A stretch of 64,000 bases of DNA, from assembly GCA_013176395.1 (NCBI GenBank), contig JABMLP010000009.1:744001-808000 (forward strand), given 5' to 3'. Source of the stretch: Venturia oleaginea. Its lineage: Eukaryota; Ascomycota; Dothideomycetes; Venturiales; Venturiaceae. The notes below the pieces were generated by a model. The model had not been told where the DNA came from and searched no databases. It saw nothing but the letters and a program-made list of their open reading frames with translations. Below are positions 1 through 10,761 of the stretch, piece by piece; the first letter of the stretch is position 1; every line of letters starts with the position of its first letter. The translations under genes and the position numbers were made by a program.

Positions 1-1030
1 TTTAAGTTAACGTGTTTCACCATTCACTTGGCCACCCCACTCACTTGGCCACCTAACCAAAAAGTCTAATCCCTTCGTACAATTATCGCGATAATGTCAA
101 CACCAACCCCCGGATCGGCTTGCAAAGAGGCTAGACTACTTCTTGCGAAGCAGAGCTTTCAAACGAATCCAAATCTAAGTCAACGTCAAATCTCAGCGTC
201 GTACGATATTCCTCGATCTACACTTCAGTCTCGTCTTCAAGGTGGTAAACCACGAAGCGAATCTAACCACCAAAAGAGAAAGTTACAAATACATGAAGAG
301 CAGGCTCTGGTTCAGTGGATTCTAGACCTTGATCGACGAGGATTTCCGCCCCAAATTATCGACGTACGACGAATGGCAAACGCTTTACTCGAAAAACGCG
401 GTACGAATCCTCCACCGTCATTAGTCGGGAAGAACTGGGTATCCCGCTTCATCAACGCTCAGCCGGAGCTTTGTACGAAGTGGAATCGCAAATTCCATTC
501 ACAGCGTGCAAAATGCGAAGATCCAGCGACAATCAACGCGTGGTTCCAGCGTGTTGAAGAGACGCCCTCACCACCAGGTACACCCCATGGAGTAGCGCCA
601 CAGTGGACGTCAGAAACTGCTCGTACGATAGCTCAGCTTGAGCAGCAGGCTCAGCTCGTCCGAAATCTTCTTCATCGCCAATCTCAGAGCCCAAGTAGTC
701 AAGCAATCGGTCAACTCATCAAAGGATGTCAAGTCGCAATGAATTCAGCAGTAATACTTGCAGAAGAGAATAGGAAGCTTCGTACAGAGAACCAACGACG
801 AAAACAGAAGCAACAGTATAGTAGACGATATATTGCATATGGAGGCGTTTTACAAGCTCAACAGGGTCAGCTGGAGGAGGGAGGATAGCAAGGTTTTAGA
901 AAGGCCAGAAGTGCGGAAGAGAGGACAAATGGCGAGATGTGCAAATAATGCTCGGTGAAAGCTGAAAGATGCTCCACGTGGAAGGGAAGAAGGAAACTGA
1001 AGAATGTCGTGGATGCCGAGTGAAAGGGCT
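1..1030 (+). mobile_element. Internally deleted pogo/Fot1-type DNA transposon remnant
   Basis: The left edge carries two subterminal direct copies of CACTTGGCCACC (about 26-52), a layout seen in fungal pogo/Fot1 elements. The open frame at 94-888 has the DNA-binding N-terminus and the C-terminal tail of a pogo transposase but no catalytic domain. A degenerate inverted version of the terminal motif (GCCGAGTGAAAGG, near 1015-1027) may mark the right end, about 65 bp beyond the ILV3 stop. The extreme left terminus may lie outside the window. The boundaries are therefore approximate and inferred. Confidence 0.6.
94..888 (+). CDS. Pogo transposase derivative: HTH DNA-binding region joined to C-terminal tail, DDE domain missing
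   Basis: 264 aa starting at ATG 94. Residues about 10-50 form a psq-like helix-turn-helix (LSQRQISASYDIPRSTLQ) and about 65-150 a CENP-B-type HTH domain (ALVQWILDLDRRGFPP, ending near INAWFQRV). Fungal pogo transposases then have a catalytic DDE domain of about 200-250 residues. Here the frame passes directly into the family's C-terminal region (TPSPPGTPHG, a Gln-rich helix, QLIKGCQVAMNSAV, RRYIAYGGVL). The deletion is in frame, so the ORF stays open. A degraded zinc-knuckle-like tail (ARCANNAR) follows at about 900-957 in another frame. It cannot transpose by itself, but could bind transposon ends if expressed. It may simply be a decaying non-autonomous element. Confidence 0.75.
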   Translation: MSTPTPGSACKEARLLLAKQSFQTNPNLSQRQISASYDIPRSTLQSRLQGGKPRSESNHQKRKLQIHEEQALVQWILDLDRRGFPPQIIDVRRMANALLEKRGTNPPPSLVGKNWVSRFINAQPELCTKWNRKFHSQRAKCEDPATINAWFQRVEETPSPPGTPHGVAPQWTSETARTIAQLEQQAQLVRNLLHRQSQSPSSQAIGQLIKGCQVAMNSAVILAEENRKLRTENQRRKQKQQYSRRYIAYGGVLQAQQGQLEEGG

Positions 1031-1092
1031 TTTGTTGTTCCTTTGTACTCCCTATTCAAACAGTAAGATTCATCCTAAAAACAGATACCTAT

Positions 1093-2958
1093 CTACTCAG
1101 CAGGCGCATCAGTAATACATCCTCTGCTGGCGTCCACCACATTTCTCGCGTATTTGAACAATGTACCCTTGGAATATTTCAGGGGAGGCGCTGTCCAGCT
1201 GGCCCTTCTCTTTTCCAGCTCTTCAGGACTGACCTCAAGGTTGAGCTCTCTGGTCTCTGCGTCGATGGTGATCGTATCGCCATCTTCAACCAGACCAATC
1301 GGTCCTCCCTCTTGTGCTTCTGGCACGATATGCCCAATCAGGAAGCCGTGAGATCCTCCCGAGAAACGACCGTCAGTGATCAAGGCAACATCGTTTCCGA
1401 GACCAGCTCCCATGATAGCAGAGCTGGGCTTCAACATTTCTGGCATTCCTGGGCCACCTTTGGGACCCTCGTAGCGAATGACGACGACGGTCTTCTCGCC
1501 CTGCTTGAGATCTCCACGCTCCAGTGCCTCAATGAAGCGGTCTTCCTCGTCGTAAACCTTGGCTTTCCCGGTGAATCGCAGTCCTTCCTTGCCAGTGATT
1601 TTACCAACGGAGCCACCTGGCGCCAGGGATCCACGGAGAATCTGAATGTGGCCAGTCTCCTTGATCGGGTTGCTAAATGGTCGAATAATCCTCTGGTCGG
1701 CTGGGAAATCCGGTGCATGTTCCAAGTTCTCTGCCATGGTCTTTCCAGTTACAGTGATGCCAGATCCGTCAATGAGTCCCTCCTTCAGAAGGAATTTGAG
1801 TAGAGCAGGTGTTCCACCCATGGTGAAAACATCGGCCATGACGTATTTACCCGAAGGCTTCAGATCTGCAAGGAATGGTGTGCGGTCGGAAACCTTTTGG
1901 AAATCATCGATGTCTAATTTGACACCAACGCTGTCTGCGATGGCGAGGAAATGAAGGACGGCGTTTGTCGAACCTCCCAAAATCATGGTGACAATCATGG
2001 CGTTCTCGAACGCCGCTCTCGTCAGGATATCTGAAGGTCTAATATCCTCCTTCAGAAGATTCCTCATTGCTCCCCCAGCAGCCAAACATTCCAACTTCTT
2101 TGCCTTCGACTCTGCAGGGTTTGAGGAAGACCCAGGTAGAGTAAGACCCATGGTCTCGATAGCTGTAGCCATTGTGTTTGCAGTGTACATTCCACCGCAA
2201 GCTCCACTGCCTGGGCAAGCGTGTCGGATGACATCAAAGCGTTGCTCTTCTGTGATTTCGCCTGTGATGAACTGGCCGTATGCCTGGAAAGCAGACACTA
2301 TGTCAATGCTCTCGTTCTCTTTCGTCTTCGCGCATCCAGGCTGGATTGTGCCGCCGTATACCATGATAGATGGCCGGTTATGTCTTCCCATTGCCATTAC
2401 AACACCGGGCATGTTCTTGTCACAGCCAGGAATGGAGATGTTTCCATCGTACCATTGACCGCCCATGACAGTCTCAATGCTGTCGGCGATGAGATCTCTT
2501 GATTGTAGCGAGTATCGCATACCCTTTGTGCCCATGGAGATTCCGTCCGAGACTCCAATAGTATTGAATTGCATGGGAATCAGGCCTGCCCTTTGTACAC
2601 CCTCCTTGACAACGTCGTTCAAGCCCATCAAGTGCATGTTGCATGGATTTCCCGAGTACCATACACTTGATATGCCGACCTGGGCCTTGTTCATATCTTC
2701 TTCGGTAAGACCCGTTGCGTAGAGCATGGCCTGTGATGCGCCCTGTGATTTTGGCTGGGTAATGTGGCGAGAGACATTGTTAAGGACGGGCTCATCGTTT
2801 CTTAGATGTCTTGAGGTACTGAAGCTTGATGTCCTGTAGTACTCTCAGCATCATATGCACCATTTGCTCTCGTCCAATGCTTACCGGCAGTTATTTCGCA
2901 AGGCGGTTGTGAATTGGGGACTCGCGACAGCAGCCTTCAGGCGTGGTAGAAGGACCAT
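1093..2958 (-). CDS. ILV3: Dihydroxy-acid dehydratase, mitochondrial (branched-chain amino acid synthesis)
   Basis: Converts 2,3-dihydroxy-isovalerate and 2,3-dihydroxy-3-methylvalerate to the 2-oxo acids, the third shared step of Val/Ile synthesis, in mitochondria. Two exons: 2958-2885 and 2818-1093. The 66-nt intron 2884-2819 (GTAAGC..CAG) joins in phase and gives 599 aa, normal for the family. The short first exon ([20 protein letters not shown]) is basic and lacks acids, as expected of a mitochondrial presequence. Fe-S ligand motifs are visible: the Cys of GCDKNMPG and of [23 protein letters not shown] family motifs such as [12 protein letters not shown] and GRFSGGSHG are intact. The stop lies about 65 bp from the pogo remnant. 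Identification is secure. The start is supported by splice phase and presequence character. Confidence 0.95.
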
Positions 2959-4839
2959 TGTTGTGTGTATATTGGCGATTCGATTGGTTATCAAGTCATG
3001 GCCCTCGATTTTGTGACTTCGCGACTCGAATTGCGGTGCGAATCCACAGGGACGATGGTTTCAGTGATTATAAAACGCGTTATTGAAGCGCCGTAGGACA
3101 AAATTTCTGGGGAACCGATTTCGGAGGCCGGTCAAGAGCTTCGTCTCACACTCCAATCATTCCTCTCCTGTTTCCAACCATCATCCATGTCAATATCAAT
3201 ATCAACACATCTACAACAGCACCCAGGTATCCAAGTGGATCATTGGCTACAAGTTCAACAATAGAAGCATCCCTCCGAGACTTCGAGCATGCCTATCCAA
3301 GATGGGTACTATGATCAAACCTAGATATGGGCTTCACTGGGTCGTATCTACCGTGGTGTAGTATTTCCACAGATACCGAAGTAGAACGAGAGTCTGTCGG
3401 TGATTGGCAACTGGTTGGATCTGACAGGCCAAACACCCCAGGCAAATTCACAAGCAGTACCAGTTTTACTGCCTTGAACTACGCGGATAGAATGGAGGCA
3501 GGTCTATCATTTGGCCATGACTTGCTGGCAGTAGTGAGGCGAAGACTCCCTCTTCCTGACGACCCTACGATCATAAAACTCAAGATATGACAGAATCCGG
3601 TCGACACCCTCAATTTTACTCAGCGAGCCATCAGATTGGGAACCAGATTCACCACAGACCAACGCACGAGCCAGTCCCACGCTCTCATCCGACTCTAAAA
3701 CGATTCAAAGATCTATGACAGACGACCTTGTAGGAATGGGATCTCACTGGTATAACAGGCAGTCGATCGGAAAATAGAAATTGCTACAGCAATCAAGATA
3801 GGTATGGGTCGAATCTTACCGCTTGAGCAAGGAGCATAAAAGAATTGCCTTATCGTCAACCCATGACTTTGCTTACCGACTCAATCAGAACTCAAACTTC
3901 TATGCGAAGTTGTATTCTTTGTCGTTGGTCGTGGCGCAGGGGCGACTGGGCCCGACTGAACTGATGTGTTTCACGCTCCTACGTTTCACTGGAGACGGAT
4001 GCAGCGGTTAGCGTTGTGTTCTATGGATGGGAAGTCTGTTGTGGGACGGAATTGAAAATGGAGTGAGAACTCGTATTCATCGTTGTCGTTGGGAGAATCT
4101 TTTGGCTTTTGGGGGGGGAGAAGTCAAGTATTTGTCAATACAACTCTCTTCCAATCCCTTCCACCTCTTCCCTCCACCCTCCCAAATTTCTTCACGTTCT
4201 ACCTCCAGCCCAGCCAATGCCCTCCCACAAACGTAAATACCTTCAAGATCTTATACAATCCACTCGACATTCCCCCTCCCCCAAACTTATCAGCGCAGCA
4301 CTACCAATCAAGAAAAGCTCATTGCATCGCTATCATTCCACTCAACAACTCCAAAGGAATACTGATAGCGAATTATGTTGCGGTGTATAGAACGGTGACG
4401 ATATGAGGTAGACCGTAGAAGAAATTCGATCCCATCACTATGGCGTTTTCTTTTCTCGGGCATGGCATCGACTATAACATAATGGTAATATCTTATCCTT
4501 GGCGAGCGAGTGCGATCCCAGATACGTTGAGTTATTCGAGTGGCCTACCTACACCGTGATCTCATCGCAATCATCAGGCACGAGGCAAGATGTAAAAAAT
4601 GTGAAGAAACATCTGTACTACGGTAACGCAATCGTGGATGGGAGCGAAATGCATAACACTCATTGCGTCGATTTCGTAGTGTTCATATTCACCCAAGTAT
4701 ATCCCATAAGCGTAATCCACACAAGCTTTTCGTGCAACCCAATCTTTAAAATCAACACGACAGCAATGATACAAAAGCAACTATCGACCAATCCAATCAC
4801 ATTGTAACGTGAGAGATGTATCTACAGTAAGAACGAGGT
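2959..4839. other. 1.9-kb intergenic stretch without a convincing gene
   Basis: Contains the ILV3 promoter side and the 3' flank of the 803-aa gene. The only hint of coding is on the plus strand at about 3195-3590, where a segment ending DFEHAYPRW (near 3302) and one starting near 3370 (TDTEVERESVGDWQLVGSDR) look protein-like. They are in different frames and no clean intron joins them. It may be a relic or chance. Pyrimidine/A-rich tracts occupy 4120-4330. No RNA gene was recognised. Confidence 0.4.
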
Positions 4840-7251
4840 CTAGACATGAAGTTTACTCCTCAATTTCTGCATCACACTCCTTCGCCTACTAGGAGCAGCA
4901 GCCGGTAATCCCATAAGACAAATTGGTGCCTCAGCAGTTACATCGTAGGACATTTTCCCAGGAGGCAACTCAACACGGAGACTCTCGGTGTTTTTGGAAT
5001 CCGCCCGCATAGGTTTCTCAATATCTTGAGAACACACCCGCAAAGGTTCCCGCGAATAGTCTTGCGAAGTCTCCTGCGATCGACTTTGACTTTGCTCCGA
5101 AGAATATCGTTCAGCCACGGGACTACAATGCCTCTCAATGAATTGATCATACTGGTGCCACCAACTATCTTGATCCGGATCAGGAAGTGTATCAGTCGAT
5201 TCCGCAGCAGACATCAAGCCGTCCATCGTAACATGCAATTGCGCTGATCGTGGCAGCAAGCCTATACCATCCCTTGCCCCAAAATCCAAGTTTATCTTCC
5301 GACGCGCGTTAACGGGACTTGGATTATTGAACGTTGTTGTTTCTGATGGTGCGATGGATTTGGCTGTGGCGGGTCGAGTTGGAGGAGCAGAAGACTGCTG
5401 CAGCGGATTGAAAGGCCGAAGTGCCTCAGCTGTGACATAAGTCGCATCTGAGTTTCCGAGGCTAAGGTGACGAAGGTGCTGACTGATGCGTCGAAAACGT
5501 CGCACTCCAGCATGAGGGGAGAGAGGTTCATCTTCAACGGAGGCGATGGGAATATCATATGCAGAATTGGCAGTGAGGATGTTCGGCCGGTCTCGTTTCA
5601 GTCGATGCGACATAGAACGCGCCAACAATGATACCCTAGGCCTCAGCTCATGGGGATCCCAGGAGCGTCGTTTCCTTTCTTTCTCTTCCTTATTTCCCGC
5701 ATCTCGGACACGAGGGACTACCCTGTGTTCTGAGAGAGGAGTCGTGACCTCTTTGGGCGATGTTGTTGGTGCAATTGAATGTAAAAGAGCATGTTGAACC
5801 TGATTTGCAGTATCAGGCGTGGCGACCTGAGAGGTTACAGAAGCGTGACGATCAACGACTGTCGTTTCACTGCTTCTGTCTTTGACCTGCTCAGGCTCGA
5901 CTTCAAAATCAGACAAACAGAACGCACCCGGAAGACGCTGAGGTACCATGGAGGGTGCCTCGGATGATCTAGATGAAGAGTAGCATGAGAGACGCTCGAT
6001 GGGTGTAGGTTGAATGCTTGGAGATCGCGACGGAGACTGTGTGAAGATCGATCGCCGTCGCGTCGGCTCGACAGGAAGTGATCTAGCACGAGCGTGAGGA
6101 GGTCTCGGACAGGAATTGTTCCTCGGCTTGACTTTGTAGTTGTTCGACCATCCCTCCATGAAGAAAACCCAAGCCGCAGATATGATGATGAGCTTCCTCG
6201 TTGATTCGTCGGTGACAATCACTTGTTCGCGCGAGGCAATGGTATAACTATCGTTCACTTCTAAACTGGTCTCTGTCACAGAAGCAATGATGGGATGTTG
6301 TTTGGAATCAGGTAGGATGGTAGTGAAGTAGAACTTTCGTCCTTCCTTCGTCAGGGAAGCACCACTGCCATCAACCATGACGCTGTTTCTTTTCCTTTTG
6401 GGAATATACCAGCGTGCTATTTGCGGGGTTTCGCATTGTGATTCGAGGGTGTAAGAGGCACCGTTGAGCCCAGCTTTGATGCGCCAAACAATGTTCTCGA
6501 GAGTGAATTCTGCAACAGTTGCAGCCACCGATGTAGCGAAAATGGGAGAAATCACACCCAATACGGCCCTCAGATCGGCGATCTCGTATTCCTCAGAGTT
6601 GGTATCCGAGACAATGTAATGCTCGGCGTTGATGACGACGAGGTCATCTGCCTCCAGACCATCTTTTCCTCTGTGCAAACGGTGGATCTTTTGTCCGATT
6701 TTCGTTCGGGGAGCGAATCTGGTGGCAGGCAGAACGTCGTATACCGGTCTATGAAAACCTGAATCGCGGCGTTGCTGCAGCTGTAGTAATATCTTTGGTC
6801 GCAATATGCCATGTTTTCCTCGTGAGCGTGTGGGTATAGGATGCGCGAACCGCAGAGTAGATTTGGCACCGCGCGCACGCTTCGTTTGGGCGTGCAAGAT
6901 GGACTGTTCATAATTTGTTGTAGGAGTGTTGGGGGACATAGGGGAATCGATCGTAGGGCTAAGGAGAGGTGATTCGGGTGATGAGATTACTGTTTGAATG
7001 AGAGGGACTGCAGGCGCAAATGGTACTGAGACAGTCGTGGATGGCTTGGAAGGTTCTTCCGTGTGAAATAAGCCATGGAAGGCACCTGGCATTTTGAAAC
7101 CTGACAATGAGTCTTCACTACGTCGCGGATCCTTCTCTTCGACTTCCTCCTCTGGCTCCTCCCGCAATTCAGCCATAGTTAACTTGACGCCAGCAGCCCT
7201 GGCCTGGAGTTGTGGCCCTTCTGACGAGAGGACCCAGAGGAGATGGGCCAT
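4840..7251 (-). CDS. Uncharacterised 803-aa protein, probably fungal-specific
   Basis: One uninterrupted 803-codon frame from ATG 7251. The N-terminal 60 residues are acidic (REEPEEEVEEKDPRRSED). Residues about 85-125 are Ser/Pro-rich. A basic patch follows (RARGAKSTLRFAHP). Residues about 160-370 look globular, with alternating hydrophobics and aromatics (NAEHYIVSDTNSEEYEIADL, GRKFYFTTILPDSKQHP, ending VFFMEGWSNNYKVK). The C-terminal half is disordered, Ser/Arg/Pro-rich, and ends in a basic RRRSVMQKLRSKLHV. I see no signal peptide and no sure membrane helix. I do not recognise the family. Splicing could extend the N-terminus upstream of 7251. Real gene status rests on ORF length and composition. 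Confidence 0.7.
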   Translation of the reverse strand: MAHLLWVLSSEGPQLQARAAGVKLTMAELREEPEEEVEEKDPRRSEDSLSGFKMPGAFHGLFHTEEPSKPSTTVSVPFAPAVPLIQTVISSPESPLLSPTIDSPMSPNTPTTNYEQSILHAQTKRARGAKSTLRFAHPIPTRSRGKHGILRPKILLQLQQRRDSGFHRPVYDVLPATRFAPRTKIGQKIHRLHRGKDGLEADDLVVINAEHYIVSDTNSEEYEIADLRAVLGVISPIFATSVAATVAEFTLENIVWRIKAGLNGASYTLESQCETPQIARWYIPKRKRNSVMVDGSGASLTKEGRKFYFTTILPDSKQHPIIASVTETSLEVNDSYTIASREQVIVTDESTRKLIIISAAWVFFMEGWSNNYKVKPRNNSCPRPPHARARSLPVEPTRRRSIFTQSPSRSPSIQPTPIERLSCYSSSRSSEAPSMVPQRLPGAFCLSDFEVEPEQVKDRSSETTVVDRHASVTSQVATPDTANQVQHALLHSIAPTTSPKEVTTPLSEHRVVPRVRDAGNKEEKERKRRSWDPHELRPRVSLLARSMSHRLKRDRPNILTANSAYDIPIASVEDEPLSPHAGVRRFRRISQHLRHLSLGNSDATYVTAEALRPFNPLQQSSAPPTRPATAKSIAPSETTTFNNPSPVNARRKINLDFGARDGIGLLPRSAQLHVTMDGLMSAAESTDTLPDPDQDSWWHQYDQFIERHCSPVAERYSSEQSQSRSQETSQDYSREPLRVCSQDIEKPMRADSKNTESLRVELPPGKMSYDVTAEAPICLMGLPAAAPSRRRSVMQKLRSKLHV

Positions 7252-7710
7252 GTGGAAATCTCTGTCGCGTAGAAGGAAGTACCGCTCTTGGAAGAGTCAG
7301 ACGCCGGCCTAAAGGCTGTCCTTGGGTGGTTCTTGCTGGAGGGGTAGGTGTTCGGGAGAATTCGTGCCCGTGAGCTGATGCAACATCGCCAGCCAACATT
7401 GAGAGAAACATAGTCATGGAGCTCAGACTCCTTGTTCAAGCTACTTGGTAGACGCAGGTGGAAGTATTCGAGCGATAACGGCTCGAATGGTGAGAGGCAT
7501 CCTCTGGCATATTACGCTCGAATACGTGTCAGAGCAAGTCGAGGCAGGTCGAGGCTGAAGCGACGAGTGGTTTGTTGCGAGTCTGGTGGCGATGTATATG
7601 AGCCAGCCCCCCTCTCTCGTGTATAAGGCCGTCTGGGTGTGCGGGTAGGCGGTGTGGATTTGGTGTGGGCTGGTGATGCAGGCTGGATCGATCGTGCAGA
7701 CAAGCGCAGC

Positions 7711-7748
7711 AGGCCGACGGACTAGAAGCAGGCCGACGGACTAGAAGC
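7711..7748. repeat. Perfect 19-bp tandem duplication
   Basis: The unit AGGCCGACGGACTAGAAGC occurs twice back to back (7711-7729 and 7730-7748) without a mismatch. It lies upstream of the 803-aa gene. Replication slippage is the simplest origin. Confidence 0.9.
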
Positions 7749-8690
7749 AAGCACGAATCTTGGTATTCTCCACGGTGAGAGGAATAGGAGTAGAATGCCC
7801 CAGGCTGGAGCAAGGCATGTAGGGGCGTATATAGACAGGCAGATATAGAGTATGGTGCAAGGATATTTGGACTCCTATTGTGCAATTCGCTGCTGCTCAA
7901 TGGGATAAAGAAGGGCTGAGAGAGCATGACCTGGCCTACGATCAACATCAGCCCAGCGCGAGACCCAACCCGTCGGGAGCGGCCCAAGGACTCTCCGAGT
8001 GGTCCGTTACTAGCCTCTGATCTTTTTAGCGCGACTGCTATGTACCAACCGGACGAATCCTGTAAACTTTGAATTGCTTCTTGAATATGTCTGATCGACC
8101 AGCAAATGGAACCGCGACGAGTAGCGAACGTCTTCCGCCAGCATCCGATATGTTTCATGACTTGGCTTGCACTGACTTGATCCCTAAGCAAGCAGATTTG
8201 TCCGAGATTTATCACTCGGAGGATTAATTGCATCTCCTGTTCGGGTACAGGGGTGTCAACAGTGTCAACACCCTTCGAGTGTACTATACTAGCAACAGTG
8301 GTATGGTCACGTAGATGGCCACCAACCGCCAATCTTACGTGCTATCTCGTGCTGTGTAACGTTATTACCGTATCAACCTGTTGTCGCCAGGCACGGACGA
8401 TAGACCTGTCACCTATCTAGGATGTAGATGCTGCTCCAACGCTGAAAAACGACTCCAAGGATATCCCACGGAACATACCGTCACGAGTTCACCTCACCGC
8501 CTCAGGATTCCCCCAGATTTCGATCCCCAGATTTCGACCATCACCTGTCCTCATAGAGTCGTTGGTCTGGAACGAACAATAACATCAAATTGTCCACTGG
8601 TAGCAATAGCACTCGTAAGGGCAATCGTAGGCTTTTTCGAACCTGTCAAAACATAAAACATGTGCACTCAACAGAAAAAAGCTTCCAGAA

Positions 8691-8860
8691 TCCAAACCCT
8701 CAAAATACCTTCACTTTAATGAAGCAACTCGCCATGTAGAAAACAATCGAACTCAACTTTTCAATCAAACCCTTTGAACACAATCAAACCCCCAAAATAC
8801 CTTCACGTTAACAAAGCAACCCCGCCGGCATGTGGAAAATCATAATTGGTCTCAACTTTC
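8691..8860. repeat. Imperfect tandem duplication, about 90-bp period
   Basis: A block starting at 8691 (CAAACCCTCAAAATACCTTC) recurs from about 8784 (CAAACCCCCAAAATACCTTC). Both continue through a GAAGCAAC/CAAAGCAAC segment, ATGT(A/G)GAAAA and CTCAACTTT. The copies differ by substitutions, many of them transitions, and a few small indels. No coding potential was seen. Confidence 0.75.
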
Positions 8861-9528
8861 AGCTCTTCAAACACAAGCCTTTCAATTGTCACAGGCAAAA
8901 ATATCGGCATTCAATCGCCGAACTCCAGGGATACTATATCGACCTCAGAGCTTATTTCCCAAGCAATCCGAATTCCAGATTGTAAACGATAAAATAATTA
9001 ATGATTCGAAGCGCTCACCATTCAGCCTCGTCTTGCAAAATTGTATCTCGCGGATAGCCAGAAATAAAAAGTCATGCGGTGGTCAAGAAAACTCGGGTAT
9101 ACGACTATGCGGTAGATCTTGACATAATGTGCGTGTATGAGACGGCCACATACAAACGCCGAAAATTTTCGACCGTTGGAATATCCTCCAACTATCCCTC
9201 AAACTCAAGAAAGTCGTAGGCAAAGGTCAAAGCTCGGAAAAAGAAAAGGACGGGATCCGCGGACGCCTCATGATGTCCTAGGAACTGTTTTCCTCACGAA
9301 TCGAGCAGGAATTCATTTGCTTCCGTGAGGATCCGGCGTCAAGATCTTGATGGACATCTGTTTTTGCATGCTATGTAGACCCGAATCGCACGATGGTCAT
9401 GCGCTGGAAAAGGCTCGCGCGGTCTTTATGTTTTGGTAGTGCGAAGATGGCGATATTGGAACTGCTTGGCGACTATGACTAGCTACAGAGAGCTTAGACT
9501 AGCTGTTGCTATCGAAATTATCGAAATA

Positions 9529-9936
9529 TCATTCCCAGTCCCTATTTTTCATACCGATATCCAGATTAGCCTCAAGCGCCAGGTCAATAGCATGGAGATT
9601 GAAGCTCGGGCTAAAGTACTCAAATACATCCAAATCAGGTATTGGTCCAAAAATGTCAACATCCGAGAATCCCACGTACTCTCCCCTGATTGTAGCCACG
9701 GTACCGCTCTGCTCCGAATCTTGAATCTCAACTCTATCTCCATCTGCGCGGACGTCTCCTTGTTGGCCATCATATTGGCGTTTATAAGTAACAGTATCGA
9801 TAGCCCTCTCAACCTCCTGCAGGATTTGCTTGGCCATCAGAGCTATAATACCTACACTCCAAAACAAATCTCCAAGTTCGCCCAGTAAGGTGTAGTTAGA
9901 ACTAAACGCCAGTCGCGCGCGGACACGGCAGAGCAA
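9529..9936 (-). pseudogene. Possible relic of a fungal transcription-factor C-terminus
   Basis: A 135-codon open frame. The region LGELGDLFWSVGIIALMAKQ, and the tail VDIFGPIPDLDVFEYFSPSF leading into NLHAIDLALEANLDIGM, resemble the acidic/hydrophobic C-termini of Zn2Cys6 transcription factors. I base this on general resemblance, not on a diagnostic domain. No Zn2Cys6 cluster or middle homology region is found nearby, and AT-rich degraded DNA borders it. It could equally be a fortuitous frame. Confidence 0.3.
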
Positions 9937-10304
9937 GACCTGCTATATCGAAGCTCGCGGTATGCCACTCCGAGAGAGAGCGTACAGTAGAGCAACTTCA
10001 TACAACATTATTGTTACATTCCATCTAAACAACCCAATATCGCGTTGACCCTACCAACTATCCTACGCGCGCCGATCGTGTCTTGCTCAAGAGCAAAAAG
10101 TTAATCTAAACCCATGGCGCGACGGCCTTCTTTGCTGATTTCGTTCTCTGTAGGCCTTCCGATATATCTAGCCTCACCCTCGCCACCGGGAAAATGAGGA
10201 CCGGGTGTTCCGGCTAGGAATATATATCTTTATCGTGCTAGATACTTAATATTCGATGCAGTTATAGGGTATACTGGAATTCAAAGGACGTTGGAGTTAG
10301 TTTT

Positions 10305-10761
10305 TCATAGATAAATTTTGCTATTTACTAGGAAGCCTGCAAGCATCGTCAGCGGGTTCTTTGAGCAAATTTGAAAAATCGTTGTGTACACACCTCTTAT
10401 CGAAGGATTAGCCTTTATATATTCCTTGATTTTGCCTTTATATCCCCTCGCTTCTTCTTCAGGGATTACGGACTTAACCACCACCACCCCTCGCTTCCTG
10501 ATTTCGTTCTTCAAGCTCTGAGAAGCCTTAGCCAGGTCCTTGAATTCAACTTGGGGTACAATTGCCGGTCCTTTGACAGCGATGGTCTGATTCTCCTCCC
10601 TGAGCTGCTTTAAAAGCCGCTACTAGCTCGAGATAACTCAGGCTTCATTTTCTCTAACCTATTGGCGTTTAAGGTCGATAAATCGTGCTGGTCATGGTTT
10701 TGCAGCCGTTCCTGACAGGGATGCGAAAATGGATGAGATATTTCCTTCTTTCTTAAGAGGC
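10305..10761 (-). pseudogene. DUF1479-family pseudogene, N-terminal part only, with multiple stops
   Basis: Reading the minus strand from about 10761, one frame gives KKEGNISSIFASLSG, then stops, then PARFIDLKRQ, then RLLKQLREENQTIAVKGPAI, VPQVEF and an open segment NEIRKRGVVVVKSVIPEEEA continuing to KEYIKANPSIRG. This is the ordered N-terminus of DUF1479 proteins (putative Fe/2-oxoglutarate-dependent oxygenase-like family). The frame is interrupted by TGA, TAG, TGA and a TAG TAG pair without an indel. Such stops arise from CAG, TGG or CGA by C-to-T changes on either strand, as RIP produces. After NPSIRG similarity fades, and the rest of the protein (about 350 residues) is missing. AT-rich DNA borders the 3' side. 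Confidence 0.75.

Larger units (their letters stand above)
7252..9528. other. 2.3-kb intergenic stretch, no supported gene
   Basis: Open frames here (for example 7529-8332 minus) have biased, motif-free translations and look fortuitous. The stretch holds two small duplications, annotated separately. Pyrimidine-rich sequence near 7410-7440 may be 5' leader of the 803-aa gene. Confidence 0.4.

Noticed and set aside
7529..8332. 267-codon minus-strand frame
   Set aside because: No motif, irregular composition, no conserved-looking blocks; likely fortuitous in GC-balanced intergenic DNA.
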